Of a stretch of 64,000 bases of DNA, positions 49,259 to 59,537 are shown piece after piece. Made by a program: the position numbers and the translations under genes. Source of the DNA: Limnomonas spitsbergensis (lineage: Eukaryota; Chlorophyta; Chlorophyceae; Chlamydomonadales); NCBI GenBank assembly GCA_037349105.1, contig JAYJMM010000041.1, positions 9,732,501 to 9,796,500 of the forward strand. Direction: 5' to 3'. Position 1 is the first letter of the stretch. Each line of letters begins with the position of its first letter. Below the pieces are notes generated by a model. The model saw only the letters and a program-made list of their open reading frames with translations. It was not told the origin of the DNA and ran no database searches.

Positions 49259-51274
49259 TCAGCTGCTTCTCTCAAACAGCAAGGTGTCACCGAGGCTGTT
49301 GCGCATGAGGCGATACCGTTCGTCCACGAATACCGCCTCTGTCCACCCACCTCCCCGCGGTGCAAACGGCAGCGGAAATCGCAGCCCGAGTATCTCTAGA
49401 TACACAATATCAAACGAGTACTGCAGTCTGCGAGGACAGCAAGCAAGCAGGCAGGCAGGCAGGCAGGCAGGCGCTCCGGTCAGGCAATGTCGTTCAGCCC
49501 ATGGGGCTGCTTGTGGGCGCTTGTATCACATGCATGGCCAAAATTCACACGCGAGGTGAAGATCCGTTATTCCACACATGTCATATACCGGTATTTAAAT
49601 ATAGAGGTGCTGGCACTTCAACCGGTGAATGAAGAAATAATGTTGGTTGGTGTTGGTGGTTGAAACATCAAGCACCACTGCCACAGCCACCATTACTAGG
49701 TGTTTCACCAGGCTAGGTTGGGTGGGCCGCACCTCTGCTTGCCAGCGATCGTGGCAGGCGCTCCGGCTTCAATTGCTGCACCCAGCTGCGCAAACTGTAT
49801 CCGGTTGGTCACTCGCAGCCCGCTGCAGAAGCAAATGGCGAAGACGGTGCAGAGAGGATGCGGGCAGGGAATTATTAAATGAAGAGCTGAAGGGGGGGGC
49901 TGTATGGGCGCACCAGGAAATAATTAAGATGCGTCAGGAAATAATTAAGATGCGTCACATAATGAAGATCATGTAAGCATGGGCCAGGGTATCACATTCA
50001 TGTCAGAAATGCATGGCCAACGCATGGTGCTGGTTGATTGCATGGAGCGCAAGTGGCACGTGTGCATGAGAGAGCTTGGTGGCTGCTACCGAACACCAAG
50101 CACACCCAGCATGTGTTGCATGGAAGCCCGGCGATTGAGGACAGTACGAGGGGGTGTACATGCAGCATGGCGGCGGCTGCTCTCATTCAAATGATAGATG
50201 GCCGGCAGACGGTCAGAGCGCAAGCAATGGGACGAAGTAGGCTAACCGCACAGCACCACATCTCCCTCTTGCTCCCCTTCCCTAATTGAATGGATCCATG
50301 AAGCCTGAGACCTAGTGAGAATCCTCAAGCTCCTGCCCCCTTGCCCCCTCAGCAAGCTCAACACTTACAACTCACCTCACGTCCACGCTCTGACTGATGC
50401 TCTTAACACGCAGCCCCAGCAGCAGCCCGCCCACGATCTTGTGCACACTGTCCTCAGTGGTGTATACGAGGTCCCAGCCACCCTGCAGCTTCTGGCAGCT
50501 CTTGTTGCCTGCGGCGCCGCCGGCCGCATTCGAAAGGGCGGGGGTCGCAGGAAATCCAGCCGCCAATGTGATTTGTCCGACCAACACCGAAACCTGCGAG
50601 CACCAACATGGGCAACTAGTGTTACATAATAACACAATACTAAATTACCGTGCCGCTGCTGGTATATTTTTGGGGGGGGGTCTGTGCCAGCCAGGACTTT
50701 TTATTTCTGGTGCAGGTCAAGGCAAAAAAACCTGACGTGCAGAGTTACCGTATTTTATAATTACAGGCATGAAAATGTTCGTTCGTCTGCCTCCCTGACC
50801 AGCTGAAAGCCAAGGATTAAAGCCGGTCATCAGATGCGCCTTGACGTTACATGACACCTACTGTTTATTTTAGCGCGCCTCAGCTACCCTTCAGCTACGT
50901 CATGGTATACGTAGGCCGGTCAAGGCTTTGTACTGATGGGCCCACTGCTGGCTGCCCAGCGGTCCACCAAAGGAGCTGAAACGCCCACTGCAAAAACATC
51001 GATGGCAGCCCACCCTGGCACCCAGTACAGATGCATGTCACCTCAGGATGAGAGATGAGAGTCAAACTCCTCCCTCTCATCATAGCCCTATTGCTTTGGA
51101 TGATACTTAAACCCATCTATGTGCCCTCTGCCAAGGGTTCAGGGTACAGGGTTTATGACCTTACTCTAATTCATCTTTCCCACCTTGTCTCTGTTGCCTT
51201 GGTCGATGTCCTGGCCCCACTGTGTGCCCTCAGCCAAGTCCAAGACCTCCCTAAGCAAGCTCTCTGGCTTCGGC
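49259..51274 (-). CDS. PAP/fibrillin family plastid protein, 5' exons unresolved
   Basis: Exons: 51274-51184, 50593-50376, 49822-49733, 49427-49259 (TGA). Phases are 0, 2, 2. The joined protein (about 190 residues here) follows the fold of plastid-lipid-associated proteins: LLREVLDLAEGTQWG, KLQGGWDLVYTTEDS, SGLRVTNRIQF, LQYSFDIVYLEILGLRFPL, RGGGWTEAVFVDERYRLMRN, GDTLLFERS. From the family, fibrillins coat plastoglobules or thylakoids and bind lipids or prenylquinones. The first listed exon enters in phase 2, so at least one upstream exon with the transit peptide is missing from the model. Confidence 0.8.
49441..49473. repeat. (CAGG)n microsatellite next to a splice acceptor
   Basis: In fibrillin-gene sense, repeated CCTG units lead into CTTGCTGTCCTCGCAG, the acceptor of the final exon. 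The microsatellite supplies the pyrimidine-rich region. Confidence 0.85.
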
Positions 51275-52732
51275 CTGCGGGGCGTACCATTAAGGACCAG
51301 TACTGGCCTCAATGTGCAAGCATCATACTTGCCAGCCTGCTGGGCAGTCAACACTGGGCTGATGGGGGCTCAACCTGGACCAGTCGACGGCCGAATGTAC
51401 AAACAGCAGGGCTAGCTGTGGAAAGCATTGCTATGGCCCCAGTGGCCTAGACCATGATATTGCTGAATTGCTCCCCAAACACCGTCAACTAATTAGTGAC
51501 AACAGGGACACGCATGGGGCATGACTGGATTACGTAATCGCGGCAAAGCAACGATGGGGAGATAGAGTCACTTGCATACACCTTAGCGACAAATTGTGTC
51601 CAAATATGCAGTGTGTGCATGGTATGAGTTGATGCAAGGCAACAGGCCCTCCAGAGGAGCACGGAGCAAGAGCTGGAAACAAACATGGGGTGTATGTGTG
51701 GATGCTGTAACAAAACAGCTGAATGGCAACAGCGTGCAGCTTTTCCCAGGATGTGGGGTCCCTCAGCCCTGAGATAGAAACCTCATCAATCCCGAAGAGT
51801 GAAAATAGGTCAGGAGCAGAGAGAGCCTCCCATAGCTAGGGCTTTCGGGAGCCGATTATATCCTGAATGCGTGGCACGGTGGCAGTATCTTGAGACCCTA
51901 TACACAGGTAAGACATAACTTAACAAACTTGTGTACCCGTATTTTTATTTGTCCAAATCAGATGCCCGCCATGAGATTTGCGCGAGCATAAAACTTGAGA
52001 GTTGTTACAGTGCACACATGAACGCAACGCACATCGAATTCCAACCGGTGTGCGTGCAGTGGAGGGGTACCGGTACTGTCCAGGATGCCCAGTTGCCAGA
52101 CCGAGTGAATAATTCGGTGACTTGGAAAGATGGATCTTCATCAAGATCCTCACATGGAACATATCAATGAGTAAATTTCTTGCACCTTAAAATCAAGTAG
52201 AACCAGGTTTTTATCTTAAACATACGATGAACACTAGACTTCAACGCACATGGACGCTTGGGCGCATCATCTGCATGGATGAATTAACGGCCGTATGATG
52301 CCCTAAAAGCAGTCCCAAAATATATTAAATACCGGTATGGGCCTGCCAACCCAAACTCCGGAAACACCCATTGAGAGTTAGCGGTTCAGCTGATCCAGCA
52401 AACTAGATTCCGGTTAGCGCTATGTCCCCTGTTTGCGTCCCCTTACTTGTTGCTGACGAATGACAGGGCATTCCATCGTTCTCCCAGAAATGAACAGGTA
52501 AGCACCTTGGGGGCACGTTGATGCATGGACGGTATGGCATTGGTTGGGAGGCGTCTCAGGTGACAACAGGTGCCACGGGCAGCTCCACTGCATGGCAAGT
52601 TGGCCAGCATAATCTTCCAGTGCTTAGTCTGTACTGCTGGCAGGTTTTCGTTCTGAAAGATGCAGTGATGACTCCCCGGTTTTCAAGAAGAAAAGAAAAG
52701 AGAACGCCGATGCGGCGTGGATTTCGGTAACC
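51275..52732. other. No gene resolved; probable 5' part of the fibrillin gene
   Basis: Missing fibrillin leader exons should lie here or beyond. Short dispersed-repeat-like segments occur (e.g. GGCCTAGACCATGATATTGC). Two copies of TACCGGTA are at 52068 and 52330. No convincing exon was found. Confidence 0.4.
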
Positions 52733-55655
52733 GTAAGGTCGCCGAACGTAGGCAAGACAAACAAAGAAGGAACGGTCAGGATGAAACAAGAGTTCGACTG
52801 GCACAAAAAGTGTGATGTCACGTGTCCCTGACGTCACGTCCGACGGCGCGCGCCTCGGAGACGCAGTGCACCCTAAAAGCGCTATGACCTCCTCCGCCAA
52901 ACCCTGAAAAACCTCGACGTACGGCGAGGCATTTGGGCTACTGACGACGTTCGTAACTAGATTGCCGAACGTAAGCAAGAAAAATAAAGAAGGAACGGGC
53001 AAGAAGAAAGAAGAGTTCGGCTCGCACAAAAAGTGAGATGTCACGTGTCCCTGACGTCACGTCCAACGGCGCGCGCCTCGGGGACGCAGTGCACCCTAGA
53101 ATCGCTATGACCTCTTCCGACAAACCATGAAAGCCCTCCTCAAAATCTGGGGCATTTGGGCTACTGACGACGTTCGTAACTAGTCACCGAACGTAGGCAA
53201 GACAAAGAAAGAAGGAACGGTCAGGATGAAACAAGAGTTCGACTGGCGCAAAACGTGTGATGTCACGTGTTCCCTGACGTCACGTCCGACTGCGCGCGCC
53301 TCGGGGACGCAGTTGACCCTGAAATCGCTATGACCTCACCCAGCAAACCCTGAAAGCCCTCCTCAAAATCTGAGGCACATGGGCTACTGACGACGTTCGT
53401 AACTAGGTCACCGAACGTAGGCAAGACAAACAAAGAAGGAACGGGCAAGATGAAACAAGTGTTCGACTGGCACAAAAGTGTGATGTCACGTGTCCCGACG
53501 TCACGTCCGACCGCGCGCCTCGGGGACGCAGTTTACCCTAAAAGCGCTATGACCTCACCCAGCAAACCCTGAAAGCCCTCTCCAAAATCTGAGGCATTTG
53601 GGCTACTGACGACGTTCGTAACTAGGTCACCGAACGTAGGCAAGACAAACAAAGAAGGAACGGTCAAGATGAAACAAGAGTTCGACTGGCACAAAAGTGT
53701 GATGTCACGTGTCCCTGACGTCACGTCCGACTGCGCGCGCCTCGGGGACGCAGTTGACCCTAGAATCGCTATGACCTCACCCAGGAAACCCTGAAAGCCC
53801 TCTCCAAAATCTGAGGCACTTGGGCTACTGACGACGTTCGTAACTAGGGGGCCGAACGTAGGCAAGACAAACAAAGAAGGAACGGTCAAGATGAGTGAAG
53901 AGTTCGGCTCGCACAAACAGTGTGATGTCACGCGTCGTCCCTGACGTCACGTCCGACTGCGCGCGCCTCGGGGACGCAGTGCACCCTAAAAGCGCTATGA
54001 CCCCCTTCGCCAAACCCTGAAAAAACTGGCATCAAAATCTGGAGCATTTGGGCTACTGACGACGTTCGTAACTAGGGTGCCGAACGTAGGCTAGACAAAC
54101 CAAGAAGGAACGGTCAAGAAGAAAGAAGAGTTCGACTGGCACAAAAAGTGTGATGTCACGTGTCCCTGACGTCACGTCCGACGGCGCGCGCCTCGGGGAC
54201 GCAGTGCACCCTAAAATCGCTATGACCCCCTCCGCCAAACCCTGAAAAACCTCGACGTACGGCGAGGCATTTGGGCTACTGACGACGTTCGTAAATAGGT
54301 CGCCGAACGTAGGCAAGACAAACAAAGAAGGAACGGTCAGGATGAAACAAGAGTTCGACTGGCACAAAAAGTGTGATGTCACTTGTCCCTGACGTCACGT
54401 CCGACGGCGCGCGCCTCGGGGACGCAGTGCACCCTAAAATCGCTATGACCCCCTCCGCCAAACCCTGAAAAACCTCGACGTACGGCGAGGCATTTAGGCT
54501 ACTGACGACGTTCGTAACTAGTCACCGAACGTCGGCAAGACACACACAGAAGTAACGGTCAAGAAGAAAGAAGAGTTCGGCTGGCACAAAAAGTGTGATG
54601 CCACGTATCCCCCCAAGACGGGCCAGGCTAGGCGCCTCGGGGACGCAGTGCACCCTAAAAGCGCTATGACCTCTCCCAGCAAACCCTGAAAAACCTCTTC
54701 GTACGGCGGAGCACTTGGGCTACTGACGACGTTCGTAACTAGGGTGCCGAACGTAGGCAAGACAAACAAAGAAGGAACGGTCAAGATGAAACAAGAGTTC
54801 GACTGGCACAAAAAAGTGTGATGTCACGTGTCCCTGACGCATGTCACGTCCGACTGCCTGCCTCGGGGACGCAGTTAACCCTGAAAGCGCTATGACCTCT
54901 CCCAGCAAACCCTGAAAAACCTCTTCGTACGGCGAGGCACTTGGGCTACTGACGACGTTCGTAACTAGGTCACCGAACGTAGGCTACGCACGTTTATTTT
55001 GTTCATGACCCTGTAGTTGCGGTGCATTTGCGATGCGGGCCTGTATGTGGGGGCTAACGCTCGCACCCTTTCACAGAACGGCCGTCCATCAACGGGCGTG
55101 TTTGTCACCAACGATTTTCATTTTGGAAACCCTGCTTTCGCCAAACCCCTTGCGCCAGACCCCCAAAACCCCCTCCATACGGCGAGGCAAAAGCTTTATT
55201 GACGACATTCGTACGAACGTAAGCAAGACAAACAAAGAAGGAACTGTCAAGAAACTGAAAGAGACAGGTCCGGCTGGCACAAAAAGTGTGATGCCACGTA
55301 TCCCCCCTAGACGGGCCAGGCCAGGCGCCTCGGGGACGCAGTCGACCCTAAATGCGCTATAACCCCCTCCGCCAAACCCTGAAAGACCTACCCAATTTCT
55401 GAGGCACTTGGGCTATTGACGACGTTCGTTACTAGGTCGCCGAACGTAGGCAAGACAAACAAAGAAGGAACGGTCAGGATGAAACAAGAGTTCGACTGCT
55501 GGCACAAAAAGTGTGATGTCACGCGTTCTTGACGTCACGTCCGACAGTCTGCCTCGGGGACGCAGTCGACCCTAAAAGCGCTATGACCTCCTCCGCCAAA
55601 CCCCGAAAAACCTCTTCGTACGGCGGAGCACTTGGGCTACTGACGACGTTCGTCA
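52733..55655. repeat. ~222-bp satellite array, about 13 copies
   Basis: The motif CTGACGACGTTCGTAACTAG recurs at about 52941, 53164, 53387, 53606, 53828, 54056, 54279, 54502, 54723, 54949, 55199 (diverged), 55416 and 55639. Every unit has CGAACGTAGGCAAGACAAAC, AGTTCGACTGGCACAAAA, TGATGTCACGTG, CCTGACGTCACGTC, CGCGCGCCTCGGGGACGCAG and CTATGACC. Minus-strand frames (CFILTVPSLFVLPTFGDLV) stay open in parts, but stops and shifts show that this is not one gene. A diverged copy near 55017-55340 interrupts the regular spacing. Confidence 0.95.
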
Positions 55656-55856
55656 ATATAACTGCGCTAGCGAACGATCCCGAACGGAACACGATCCTGC
55701 TCATTGCCACCCGCGCATGACTCCACTGACAACCGTACCTAACCGGCGTGGGGGGAAATGGTCCAGTGGTATAACGCTGAGGGCATACCCACTCACCCAG
55801 AGGTTGAAGAATCCACGCCACGCGATCTTCTCACACTCCCCCCGACTAGAGCGCCA

Positions 55857-56012
55857 GGTTCCATGTACCTGTCCTCTCACATAGGAGGATGGCATGGCTG
55901 CACCTTGGACCAGGCTGTGCAAGGTACCTGGAACTGAGCCTAGTCATTCCCTACCAGCCCCACGTGGCCGAGCGTTCAGCAGAGCCCAGTGGATATGCAT
56001 TGTTCTAAACAT
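55857..56012. repeat. Dispersed repeat, copy 2
   Basis: It is similar to 47957-48110. It is preceded at about 55759 by TCCAGTGGTATAACGCTGAG and GGTTGAAGAATCC, which weakly recall polymerase III A and B boxes. Confidence 0.65.
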
Positions 56013-57780
56013 AACCGGCGTGGCCTGCGTCCGAAAAACTACCGCTATTTATGGTGCCTAATGGAAGAGGTAGCATGAGCATTGCAGCAAATGCCATAAT
56101 TCTTTAAGGTGGAATGCGAACTTCATGACATGGGAAATAAACAAGGCGGAAACACTTCAACCCACGACTTCAGCATGCGCTCCACTCACTACCATATATA
56201 ACCGATGTGCGTGGCCCGACGAACGCCGTGATATGGATGTACATGTTTCTTCTTAAGATATAAAGCTCGATATTGCTTAGCAATGTGTTTATTTGATGAC
56301 GTGAATAAGATTCGACGCGCAACGGCCTGCCGGGGGTGGGCGTGGCCGGAGGGGGGGCGAATATCGACACTAGGGGGGTGCCGGAGGGAAGAAAATGTCG
56401 TAAATTTAGAACTAGAAATAGAACAGGGTACACGCAGCGGCGTTGCATGCCGAGCTTGCAGGCGGCAATTGCGATTCTAACTGTATTTCAGTGTGAGCTG
56501 GGCGAGGGCTCGGATCACACGATCATCCGGGGCCGAAAATCTATAAATTCCGGGAGATATCCTTTCACGTAGACCCCTGACTAAACGGTTACGAAATTGT
56601 AATGGACAGATCGTTCAGAGAATTTTGAGCAAGTCTGCAAGAGTCATCTGCTAGAGTGTAAATCATACAAGTTTCACACTTTGGCAAACCCTTAACTCTA
56701 AACTAGGCAGGGAACGTTATATTCATATTGCTTAGGACTTTAAAAGCCAAGAAACCCGAGCTATGCCGTTGGTGGACTTAGGCTAGAATGCTAAACGAAA
56801 GGACCCTTTATGGACATAAATGATGTGCTAGACTGGGCATCAAGGCGGGCCCTACGCCTGCTGGCCGGCGTACTCATCCGACCGGCGCTCCCATGAATTC
56901 CTGCATGCTTCTCCTCCTTGACTTCTAAAGCGCATACGACGACACCACCTCTGCCTGCCCAGGAGGTCTCGTGACGGCTGCACCCGCGGAGGGGATGGTC
57001 TGTATGGTCATTCGTAGAGTGACTCATTGGAGTAAGTTCGTTCGCTGCATTCTTTGGGTTGTTGCACTTACCTAAAACAGAGCGCCAAAACGGTACGGGC
57101 TACTTGGCACTGTTGTCAGAACTAAGCACAATGTCGCACCATAAAGCAGTAATCGTGCCAAAATGGTGTAAGCTGTCCTTACTGCCTTAGAGAGGCTCAA
57201 ACTACTCACAACTAAGGTTCAACACCTGTACATACGTGCCTCTTGTACTACACTGCTGAGGTACAAGGGCTGTAAAGGGGTAACTTGGTACAGCGTACCG
57301 TATAAGGGCTAAGGCTGGTGTAAGGCTGGCCTGCCCGGGCGCCCCTAGCTGTGGGTACCGCCCCTACTTTACTCGCCCCCCGCTCCTCACGAAACGCACA
57401 CCGGGCGTGCGTGGGGAGCCGGACTAGGGGTGGTACTGAAACTTGAGATAGGAAAAATTATGTACACTCAGAACTGGTCAGTTCCCTAACACGGAACCCT
57501 CCTAAACACCTGACTGCAATCCAACCAGTCGGATGGAACAAAAGAAATCCACTGAAGAAAATCCACTGCAGGAAATTAACGCAAGGAAATTCACCAAAGA
57601 ATACACACTGAAACCCGTGGCGAACCCTAGGTCCAACCAAGGTACCGAAAACTCGATTCAGGCCTCTGGGTTCCCGGTCTCTTTCTGGCCTGATCAGGGC
57701 ATACAGAATCCGGTACCTTCACCATTGTCATGCTTGTTTGGAAGTCAAGAAAGGGTCAGAACCCCTGAAAAATCATCAGA
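56013..57780. other. Non-coding stretch, possibly including the retrotransposon 3' LTR
   Basis: No gene was seen. The retroelement on the minus strand ends its last frame at 58335, so its 3' LTR should lie to the left of that. The matching 5' LTR is outside the window, so no boundary can be drawn. Confidence 0.4.
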
Positions 57781-58080
57781 ACTACGGGAAGCCAGCGGCC
57801 ATCAGAACCCATCAGAAATCAGAACGCATCGGAAACCATTTGAAACCAGAATTCCACAGAAACCATCAGAAATCAGAACGCATCGGAAACCCTCAGAATC
57901 CAGAAGTCAGAAATTATCAGATATCAGAACGCATCAGAAACCATCAGAAATTGTCAGAATTCCCCAGAAATCAGAACGCGTTGGAAACCGTCAGAAACCA
58001 GAATTCCACAGAAACCATCAGAAATCAGAAATTATCAGACATCAGAACGCATCAGAAACCATCAGAAATCTACAGCGAGT
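57780..58080. repeat. Irregular tandem repeat of CAGAAATCAGAACGCATC-type units
   Basis: Repeated ATCAGAA, ACGCATC.GAAACC and CCAGAATTCCACAGAAACC units give a 184-codon plus-strand frame (57533-58087) that is repetitive (IRTHRKPSE). It lies downstream of the retroelement frame and may belong to its 3' untranslated or LTR region. Confidence 0.75.
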
Positions 58081-58334
58081 CGCATGAGAATGAACCGAAT
58101 CTTCAGCGGGGCTGATCCGGGCCTACAGACTTCTCCTGTTATTCAACCCTGAGCTCTTCATAGGAACACGGAAACCCGCTGCTCTCGCCCCACTGCACCG
58201 TTGACACCTGGCCCTAAGCTACAGGAGACGTGTGCAGTAGCAGCGGTGCTTCTCCCAACCCGCCTCTACAGGTGGTTGGCCCTGTGGCGGTTCTATGGCT
58301 ATTGTCCCTCCCTGTCCCCCTTGGCTGTCTGTCC

Positions 58335-59537
58335 CTAGGCAGCTGTCTCCTCCTCTGCTCTGGCTGCGTCGGTGGCCGCTTTGGCCCTGCGCTGAACTGC
58401 CCTGGGGGTGACGTTGGCTTCTCCTCTGCCCGTTGTGTATGAAATGTCATACAGCCCGTTGGGCATGGGCCTGGCGATGCCCCGCTCCATCTGTTTAGTG
58501 GCCGGATTGGTGGCTATGACCTCCACCTCTGGCTTGTCCATGGCTCCTGTCTCCTGGGCTGCTCTGGCGGCTGCCCTGGTTGCCCGGGGCGCTGTCTCCT
58601 CGTGATGGGCTGGTTTGTTCGGTACTGCTGCTGCGGCCGGGCCCGTCCCGCTGGTCCTGGGTGCTGGCTCGCACCTGGGGCACATCCAATCGCCCTCGGG
58701 GATGGCGTAGAGCGCTGGCGCGAGGCAATCCATGTGCCAGCCGGTGTTGCATGCGTCGCACAGGAGCATGACGTCCCCCCGGTCGGGTAGGCGGCAGACT
58801 TCGCAGGACAGGCTGACGTTGGGCCTGGAGGTGCTGAAATCCACCCTGCCTTTCAGGTTGGGGAGGTGGCATGGGGAGCAGTTGACTGCGTTCTCTGTTA
58901 TGGTCAAGCCATCGGCGCCCTCCAGCACCAACGCCCCCGTCTCCCCCAGCCTCTGCACCCGCAGGATTTCTGGCCTGGCCTTGGGGTCGAGGCTGCGTCG
59001 CTCTGAAGCGTACCGGACGTACACGTAGTCCCCAACGGCGAATCGCCTGACCTGGGGCACATATCCTCCTCCGCGGATCCTGGCGTAGCGCAACTTGTCC
59101 CGGTGCTGTGCGATCTTGAGGTGCTCCCCCGCGACCGGGAGGGCCTCCTTGATCCTGGCTACCCTGGCGAGGAGCAGGTCTGCGGCTTCCTCCGCTGTAG
59201 CCACTCGCGCTGTGCTCCACAGGTCTGCCCCGACCTTGGAGGGGAACACTGGCTTCTGACCGTACAGGACCTCGTAGGGGGCCATGCGTGTAGCCTGCTG
59301 AGGCGAGCATCGGAACCCCAGCGCTACCCATGGGACCATCCTGTCCCACGAGTCGTCGCTGCTCCCTTCCCCGCAGCACTTGCGCAGGCCCGCCTTGAGG
59401 GTCTGGACCGCCCGTTCGGATAGCCCATCCGCCTGGTTCCTGAGCGGCATCCGCCCAGTCTGCTGCCGCTGACTCCCCCAAGCACTGCCGATACGTTGCC
59501 GCTGCCTCGCCCTCGCCGGAGCATGCAGTGCCTGCAC
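58335..59537 (-). CDS. Integrase C-terminal fragment with PHD finger
   Basis: This 400-codon frame is +1 relative to the methyltransferase frame. Residues 34-60 (NQADGLSERAVQTLKAGLRK) correspond to the end of a retroviral-type integrase core, the Glu in SER being the third catalytic acid. The following MAPYEVLYGQKP and the VGDYVYVR domain are typical of Ty3/gypsy integrases. The HHCC finger and the two catalytic Asp residues are absent upstream. Residues 245-289 form a C4HC3 PHD finger (CEVC, LLCDACNTGWHMDC, WMCPRC). About 110 more residues follow, with a basic tail. From the families, a PHD finger reads histone H3 tails and could guide insertion; this is inference. Confidence 0.85.
   Translation of the reverse strand: MQALHAPARARQRQRIGSAWGSQRQQTGRMPLRNQADGLSERAVQTLKAGLRKCCGEGSSDDSWDRMVPWVALGFRCSPQQATRMAPYEVLYGQKPVFPSKVGADLWSTARVATAEEAADLLLARVARIKEALPVAGEHLKIAQHRDKLRYARIRGGGYVPQVRRFAVGDYVYVRYASERRSLDPKARPEILRVQRLGETGALVLEGADGLTITENAVNCSPCHLPNLKGRVDFSTSRPNVSLSCEVCRLPDRGDVMLLCDACNTGWHMDCLAPALYAIPEGDWMCPRCEPAPRTSGTGPAAAAVPNKPAHHEETAPRATRAAARAAQETGAMDKPEVEVIATNPATKQMERGIARPMPNGLYDISYTTGRGEANVTPRAVQRRAKAATDAARAEEETAA

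Noticed and set aside
51841..51905. GTGGCAGTATCTTGAGACCC, resembling the start of a U4-type snRNA
   Set aside because: Only about a dozen bases match. No Sm site or stem partners were found downstream.
52556..54908. Repeated minus-strand frames (VPSLFVLPTFGDLVTNVVSS) suggesting a repeat protein family
   Set aside because: They follow the 222-bp satellite unit, which is not a multiple of three, and are broken between units. The conserved part is the non-coding palindromic block.
55759..55815. Possible polymerase III A/B boxes
   Set aside because: The A-box misses a conserved G and the B-box has two extra bases. No tRNA fold or target duplication was seen.
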